A DNA stretch of 64,000 nucleotides from Syntrophobacterales bacterium. GTDB lineage: Bacteria > Desulfobacterota > Desulfobaccia > Desulfobaccales > 0-14-0-80-60-11. Positions within the stretch are counted from its first letter, which is position 1, and the number at the start of each line of letters is the position of its first letter. Below, in pieces: positions 59,862 to 64,000 of this stretch. The stretch is from the NCBI GenBank assembly GCA_020060385.1, contig JAGVAH010000071.1, forward strand, positions 18,797 to 82,796, in the 5' to 3' direction. The position numbers were made by a program, and so were the translations under genes. Below the pieces are notes generated by a model, which saw only the letters and a list, made by a program, of their open reading frames with translations, was not told where the DNA came from and did not search any database.

Positions 59862-60071
59862 ATGTCCATCGAGGGTTATATTGATTATCAACGCCGGGAA
59901 TTTTGTAAGGACGTGCAGTGCCCGGTGCAGTTGGATCTGAATGCTCAACCGGAAGGTAGCGATAGTTACGAAAAGATCAGGCAGACCTGCAAATCCCATT
60001 GTCGATACACCACTTACCAATTTCACCATTGGCTGATCAATAAAGGTTATTTGATTGTCCGACCGCACTAA
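59862..60071 (+). CDS. Small Cys-containing protein, unknown
   Basis: A 69-residue protein with GGAGG about seven bases before the ATG. Four cysteines (FCKDVQCPVQLD, then TCKSHCRYTTYQFHHW) make CxxxxC and CxxxC pairs. It sits in front of the LsrF-like gene with a 50-base gap. The C-terminal part is His/Trp/Tyr-rich. It may bind zinc or an iron-sulfur cluster. No family was recognised. Confidence 0.6.
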   Translation: MSIEGYIDYQRREFCKDVQCPVQLDLNAQPEGSDSYEKIRQTCKSHCRYTTYQFHHWLINKGYLIVRPH

Positions 60072-60119
60072 AATTATTTACCTGTCATGAATGATTCTTA
60101 AGGGATAGGAGAGCTGCGC

Positions 60120-60911
60120 ATGGATTGGGGAATGAAAAACCGCTTAAGCCGGCTGATGCCCAATGGCAAATGTTTTTTTATGCCCATTGATCACGGTTAT
60201 TTCCAAGGTCCCACCAGGAACCTGGAAAAGCCTGGAGAGACGCTGCAACCGCTGCTTCCTTATGTGGACGCCATCTTTTGCACCCGGGGGGTATTGCGGG
60301 CGGCTATTGAGCCGGTCAACAGCAAACCCATTGTGCTGAGAGTTTCCGGCGGCACCAGCATGGTGGGCAAGGACTTGGCCAATGAGGAACTCACCACCTC
60401 CCTGGAAGAAATTATTCGGTTAAATGCCTCGGCCGTGGGGGTTTCGGTGTTTATCGGCAGCGAATATGAAAAGGAGACCCTCAGAAATCTCGCCACTCTG
60501 GTCAATCAATGCGAGGGTTATGGCATCCCGGTGATGGCGGTGACCGCGGTGGGCCGGGAAATGGAGAAGCGGGAGTCCCGCTATCTGGCCCTATGCTGCC
60601 GCATCGCCGCGGAACTGGGCGCCAAGGTGGTGAAGACTTATTGGTGTGAGGAACATTTCGATAAGGTGGTGAACGGTTGTCCGGTGCCCATCATTATGGC
60701 CGGTGGGCCCAAATGCGAGACGGAGCTGGAGGTCCTGGAATTTGTGCACGACGGCATCCAGAAGGGGGCGGTGGGCATCAATCTGGGGCGCAACGTCTGG
60801 CAGAGTCCCCAGCCGGTGGCCATGGCCAAGGCCCTGCGGGCCATTATCCATGAAAATGCTTCCGTTAAGCTCGCTCAAGAGATCTATACCGAGACCAAAG
60901 GAAAAAAATAA
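60120..60911 (+). CDS. LsrF/DeoC-type class I aldolase (3-hydroxy-5-phosphonooxypentane-2,4-dione thiolase-like)
   Basis: A 263-residue protein. It begins MDWGMKNRLSRLMPNG and has FMPIDHGYFQGPTRNLE, FCTRGVLRA, AVGVSVFIGSEYEKET and VPIIMAGGPKCETE, all close to LsrF of the AI-2 pathway. The Schiff-base Lys would be in AKVVKTYW. No other lsr genes are nearby, so the physiological substrate may differ. The fold also serves archaeal-type aldolases such as ADH synthase. Confidence 0.85.
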   Translation: MDWGMKNRLSRLMPNGKCFFMPIDHGYFQGPTRNLEKPGETLQPLLPYVDAIFCTRGVLRAAIEPVNSKPIVLRVSGGTSMVGKDLANEELTTSLEEIIRLNASAVGVSVFIGSEYEKETLRNLATLVNQCEGYGIPVMAVTAVGREMEKRESRYLALCCRIAAELGAKVVKTYWCEEHFDKVVNGCPVPIIMAGGPKCETELEVLEFVHDGIQKGAVGINLGRNVWQSPQPVAMAKALRAIIHENASVKLAQEIYTETKGKK

Positions 60912-60917
60912 TTCCAG

Positions 60918-60945
60918 GTTTAAGGTTCAGAGTTCAAAGTTCAAC
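60918..60945. repeat. Period-7 tandem repeat (AGTTCAA type)
   Basis: GGTTTAA, GGTTCAG, AGTTCAA, AGTTCAA in phase in the short gap between the aldolase and the alcohol dehydrogenase. It is the reverse form of the CTTGAAC blocks at 20281 and 39655. Confidence 0.75.
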
Positions 60946-60984
60946 CCCTTTCTCTTTTGACCCTGGAGCCCTCTTATAACCCAG

Positions 60985-61962
60985 ATGATAGTCGCCAAGT
61001 ACTACAACAATAACGATATCCGCCTGGAAGATATGCCCATACCGCAGATCGGCCCGGGGGAGATCCTGGTCAAGGTCCGGGCCAGCGGCATTTGCGGCAC
61101 GGATGTCATGGAATGGTACCGGATTCAGAAGGCCCCTCGCATCCTCGGCCATGAGATTGCCGGCGACATTATCGAATCCCAAGCGGCGCGATTCCAGCCG
61201 GGCCAGCGGGTCTTTGTCAGTCACCACGTGCCCTGCAATGACTGCAAATTCTGCCGGGAAGACCATCAAACGGCCTGCGATACCCTGCATGGGGGCAATT
61301 ATGATCCCGGCGGTTACAGTGAATATGTGCGGGTGCCCAAGATCAATGTGGATTATGGGGTTTATGTCCTGCCGGAGCAGGTGTCCTATATTGAAGGCAC
61401 CATGATCGAACCCCTGGCCTGCGGAGTCAGGGGGCTGCGGCTGATTAATATCCGCCCGGAGCACACCGTCTTGATCCTGGGCTGCGGCATCTCCGGCATC
61501 CTCAATATCCAGTTGGCCAAGTTAATCGGCGCCCGGGTGGTGGCAACGGATATTAATAGGTATCGCTTAAATAAAGCGAAGGAGTTCGGCGCCGATGAAG
61601 TGGTGCCCGGGGACCAAGACCTGCATCTCAAGGCGGAAAGGGTCATCGTCTGCACCGGCGCCTACGCCGCGGTGGAGCAGGCCTTCCGCTGTGTCGATAA
61701 GGCGGGGATCATTCTCCTCTTCGCCATCCCCAACCGGGATATTGCCATTCCCATCCCGGATTTTTGGCGCAATGAACTCACGGTGACCTCCTCCTACGGC
61801 GCCGCGCCCGTGGATTTGGAAGCCGCCCTGGGTCTCATTGCCGGAAAAAAGATCAATGTCCAAGACACCATCACCCACGTCCTGCCCCTGGCCCGGATTC
61901 AAGAAGGCTTCGGCATCGTGGCCGCAGCCCAGGAATCCTTAAAGGTGGTGTTGGAGCCTTAG
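60985..61962 (+). CDS. Zinc-dependent alcohol dehydrogenase (threonine/sorbitol DH-like)
   Basis: A 325-residue medium-chain dehydrogenase. The catalytic zinc ligands are in GICGTDV and GHEIAGD, the structural zinc site is CNDCKFCREDHQTAC, and the cofactor site follows ILGCGISGILNIQLAK. The family includes threonine, sorbitol and glucitol dehydrogenases. It lies 73 bases after the LsrF-like gene in the same direction, so the two could act on the same phosphorylated or sugar-type substrate. Confidence 0.9.
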   Translation: MIVAKYYNNNDIRLEDMPIPQIGPGEILVKVRASGICGTDVMEWYRIQKAPRILGHEIAGDIIESQAARFQPGQRVFVSHHVPCNDCKFCREDHQTACDTLHGGNYDPGGYSEYVRVPKINVDYGVYVLPEQVSYIEGTMIEPLACGVRGLRLINIRPEHTVLILGCGISGILNIQLAKLIGARVVATDINRYRLNKAKEFGADEVVPGDQDLHLKAERVIVCTGAYAAVEQAFRCVDKAGIILLFAIPNRDIAIPIPDFWRNELTVTSSYGAAPVDLEAALGLIAGKKINVQDTITHVLPLARIQEGFGIVAAAQESLKVVLEP

Positions 61963-62006
61963 TGGCTCGCGTGGAAGCCATTTCAAAACCCCTATTTTCC
62001 CCAACT

Positions 62007-62072
62007 GTCATTCTGAAGCGAAGAATCTCGCATTTTCTATGTCTTGAGATCATTAACGGCGTTCAGGATGTC
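62007..62072. repeat. GTCATTCTGA..TTCAGGATGTC inverted repeat, copy 3
   Basis: A shorter copy of the element at 31732 and 33889, with the arms GTCATTCTGAAGCGAAGAAT and GGCGTTCAGGATGTC. Confidence 0.75.
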
Positions 62073-62192
62073 AATAAGCAGGTTTTTTCTTCGGGTTCCG
62101 AAGCCGCGCTTGGGGACCCGATTTAATTGGGAAGCTTTGCTTGGGTAAGGCAATCCATATTGTTATTGGTTTAAATGCTCAAAGGAACTTCT

Positions 62193-62714
62193 ATGCCTGT
62201 CACCTGTTCTCAATCCGTGCCCGCCGCCATACAGCCCGCCTTTTCTGCCATTATGGCCTTGATCGATCCCTTTTGTCAGCAATCTCTGACCCCTGAATAC
62301 GCGGCACTATGTCGCCAACTTGCTGCGGCCCTGGCCCGGAAACGCCCCTCCCCGCTGGCCCGCGGCAAACCGGAAATTTGGGCCTGTGCCATTGTCTACA
62401 CCTTGGGGCAGGTCAATTTCCTGTTCGACAAATCCCAAACTCCCCATTTACGGGCCGACGAACTGTGCGCGGCTTTCGGCGTGAGTCAAAGCAGTGCGGC
62501 AACAAAAGCCAAAGTGATTCGGGAGATGTTCAGGATGGGACCCTTTGATCCGCGCTGGTGCTTGCCTAGTCTCATGGACGAGAACCCTTTGGTGTGGATG
62601 CTGCAAGTCAATGGCCTGATTGTCGATATTCGCGCCATGCCCCGGGAGGTGCAGGAGATGGCCTATCAGCAGGGGTTGATTCCCTATATTCCGGCAGACC
62701 GGAAATCCGCATGA
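62193..62714 (+). CDS. DUF6398-type protein
   Basis: The ATG at 62193 (MPVTCSQSVPAAIQPAFSAI) has AAAGGA six bases before it, giving 173 residues. The core (RKRPSPLARGKPEIWACAIV, then LRADELCAAFGVSQSSAATK) matches a DUF with a helix-turn-helix-like segment that often accompanies SEC-C proteins. The C-terminal tail (VQEMAYQQGLIPYIP) is also family-like. Its role is unknown; it could bind nucleic acid. Confidence 0.7.
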   Translation: MPVTCSQSVPAAIQPAFSAIMALIDPFCQQSLTPEYAALCRQLAAALARKRPSPLARGKPEIWACAIVYTLGQVNFLFDKSQTPHLRADELCAAFGVSQSSAATKAKVIREMFRMGPFDPRWCLPSLMDENPLVWMLQVNGLIVDIRAMPREVQEMAYQQGLIPYIPADRKSA

Positions 62715-62790
62715 ATCCATCGGGGATATATCATATCCCTAACAAGAAGGGTCATGCACATTGCCGCGAAGGAAGGAGGAAAAGTGAGAA

Positions 62791-63078
62791 ATGGCTAAGC
62801 TTGGGAGCTCAAAGCGGCCGGCTGTGGTCAGGGTGCGCACTGAGGCCAGGGCCCTTGAGATTTTGGCTTTATGTAATGAGCGCGGCTGGCAGGTTATCGT
62901 GGGGTTGGAAGCTGATAAGCCAGAGGATATCTCGGATGTGGAAAGACTTCTCAACCCATCTGGGAATGTTCCCCCGAGAACCATCGCCAATGCCGCCCCC
63001 CCAATAGGGCGTAACGCTCCCTGTCCCTGCGGCAGCGGTTTAAAATATAAAAAATGCTGTGGCCGAGGGGGAAAATAG
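62791..63078 (+). CDS. SEC-C motif protein (PBPRA1643-like)
   Basis: A 95-residue protein. Residues 20-60 are a small alpha/beta domain ([20 protein letters not shown]). The last 25 residues are a SEC-C zinc motif, [18 protein letters not shown]. Such motifs bind zinc and interact with SecB or other partners. It lies 76 bases after the DUF6398-like gene, a usual pairing. Confidence 0.88.
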   Translation: MAKLGSSKRPAVVRVRTEARALEILALCNERGWQVIVGLEADKPEDISDVERLLNPSGNVPPRTIANAAPPIGRNAPCPCGSGLKYKKCCGRGGK

Positions 63079-63240
63079 GTATAATCGCCTCCTAAGAATC
63101 ACCCCGGCTCTTACATGCCGCTCCCAGGGCCCCCGGTTCGGATTTTCCCTTGATTAAGCTTGATGTGGGGAAATTAGTGGTTAAATTGGAGACAGACCCT
63201 GGGGTTAAGGGAGTAAAAGGTGCAGAGGATGGGAGGATTA

Positions 63241-63825
63241 ATGAAACTTAGGGCATTTATTCTCGCCATGATGTTGATTCCGCTGCCTTTGGTGCTGGCC
63301 GCCTCCCCGGCCCAGCCTTTTTCCGGCCATTACTACGTGATCCCCACCTCCGCGCCTTTGCGTATCTGCGCTTCTCATGGGTGCGATACTTTGCTGACGG
63401 CTTACCGGGGGGAGAAGGTGGAAATCCTGGAGCGGACGGCCACGGGCTGGTCTAATGTGCGCTTTGTGGAGCGGTCGGGAAGCGGCTGGATCCCCAGTAA
63501 TCTGCTCAGTTACAGTCCCGATCTGCAAAGCCGGGCCGGGGGCACCTACTATGTCAATAAAAGCAGTGTTGCCCTCCATGACGAGCCCAACCCCAACACC
63601 CGGGCGCTGCTCACCTTGCATTTCAACGATGCGGTGGAAATGCTGGGCGTGGGCGCCAGCGGCTGGGCCCAGGTGCGGGACCTCAAGACCAGCGTGGTGG
63701 GCTGGCTCTCGCCCCGCTATCTTTCCTCTTCGCCCTTGAAGTCTCCCAAATCCCCTCGCCGCCACCGGGCTCCCCGCCAGGCGCCCCCCAAGGAGGAACC
63801 CCCCGAGCCGCCCAAAGCCATGTGA
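63241..63825 (+). CDS. Secreted SH3-domain protein
   Basis: The ATG at 63241 has GGGAGG four to five bases upstream; the track's GTG at 63220 is less likely. The 194-residue protein starts with a signal peptide (LRAFILAMMLIPLPLVLAAS) and has two SH3b-type repeats of about 60 residues, YVIPTSAPLRICASHGCDTL and YYVNKSSVALHDEPNPNTRA, each ending in a GW(I/L) motif (SGWIPSNLL, GWLSPRYL). The C-terminal 25 residues are Pro/Lys-rich. SH3b domains bind peptidoglycan or peptides. Probable envelope protein. Confidence 0.82.
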   Translation: MKLRAFILAMMLIPLPLVLAASPAQPFSGHYYVIPTSAPLRICASHGCDTLLTAYRGEKVEILERTATGWSNVRFVERSGSGWIPSNLLSYSPDLQSRAGGTYYVNKSSVALHDEPNPNTRALLTLHFNDAVEMLGVGASGWAQVRDLKTSVVGWLSPRYLSSSPLKSPKSPRRHRAPRQAPPKEEPPEPPKAM

Positions 63826-63839
63826 GTTTTCCCTGGTGG

Positions 63840-63870
63840 GGCGGGCCTCCGTGCCCGCCCTCCTTTTTTC
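63840..63870 (+). terminator. Intrinsic terminator after the SH3 protein
   Basis: GGCGGGC and GCCCGCC form a 7-bp stem with a 6-base loop, followed by CTCCTTTTTTCTTT. Confidence 0.8.
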
Positions 63871-63912
63871 TTTAGGTTCCCAAGCTGCGCTTGGGAGTCA
63901 GATTTATAGCAT

Positions 63913-63999
63913 TTGCCAAAAGTTCTTTCCTCTTATCCCCTCTCCCCCCAGCGGGGGGAGAGGGTTAGGGTGAGGGGGGGCGGAAAAAACTTTTGGCAA
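63913..63999. repeat. Inverted repeat TTGCCAAAAGTT..AACTTTTGGCAA at the window end
   Basis: The outer arms TTGCCAAAAGTTCTTTCC and GGAAAAAACTTTTGGCAAC enclose a CCCTCTCCCCCC/GGGGGGAGAGGG pair. It looks like another small non-coding element of the same general type as 32374-32496. Confidence 0.75.
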
Positions 64000-64000
64000 C

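Overview
The window is about 64 kb of GC-rich bacterial chromosome. It most resembles an anaerobic member of the Desulfobacterota (former Deltaproteobacteria), perhaps a Desulfobacca- or Syntrophobacter-like organism. The grounds are a ferredoxin-dependent 2-oxoacid oxidoreductase joined to NuoEFG-type subunits, an ftsH-folP-cdaA-ybbR cluster, class III CoA-transferases with a benzoate-CoA-ligase-type enzyme, and many short dispersed repeats between genes. The taxon is an inference; there is no rRNA or tRNA marker in the window.

Region 1 (1-20 kb, minus strand) is the late region of a prophage. Read right to left it runs: HTH protein, terminase small and large subunits, Mu gp29-type portal, lipoprotein, gpI-type protease, decoration protein, gpT-type major capsid, tail-fibre-like protein, Mu gp36/gp37-like proteins, tail tube, tail assembly proteins, short tape-measure-like protein, and three or four large tail-tip/adsorption proteins, the last cut by the left edge. 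No transposase, integrase, repressor or clear lysis cassette is visible. Host-type intergenic repeats sit between the phage genes.

Region 2 (20.6-31.5 kb, plus) holds a small HTH gene, a receiver-TPR response regulator, then ftsH-folP-cdaA-cdaR-uppP (protein quality control, folate, c-di-AMP synthesis, undecaprenyl phosphate recycling), an acidic PopZ-like protein and valS. Region 3 (31.5-41 kb) begins with a 1.2-kb repeat-rich spacer. It then has flagellin with a low-GC central cassette, two copies of a small Cys-rich protein family, a secreted Ntn-type hydrolase, a TSUP permease, nadC, a YchF-like protein without its GTPase motifs, proC, pdxA and a small membrane protein.

Region 4 (41-49.6 kb, minus) is a porCDAB-nuoEFG cluster in which the first five genes overlap by stop/start codons. 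It is preceded by a candidate leader RNA, with purA upstream. Region 5 (49.6-55.3 kb) has a benzoate-CoA-ligase-type enzyme whose 3' end is duplicated on the far side of a low-GC beta-propeller gene, then two LPS-type glycosyltransferases. Region 6 (55.3-59.4 kb, plus) is an operon of two class III CoA-transferases, a zinc-ribbon protein and a BssC-like four-Cys small protein, with a candidate sigma-54 promoter in front and a terminator behind. Region 7 (59.4-64 kb) holds small unknown proteins, an LsrF-family aldolase, a zinc alcohol dehydrogenase, a DUF6398-like protein, a SEC-C protein and an SH3-domain protein.

The best candidates for something undescribed are the CoA-transferase/small-Cys operon, the ligase-3'-end cassette, the C-P-x-P-x2-G small protein family, the GTPase-less YchF, and the fully coupled 2-oxoacid oxidoreductase-NuoEFG operon with its leader RNA. 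All calls are from reading sequence only; no database search was run.
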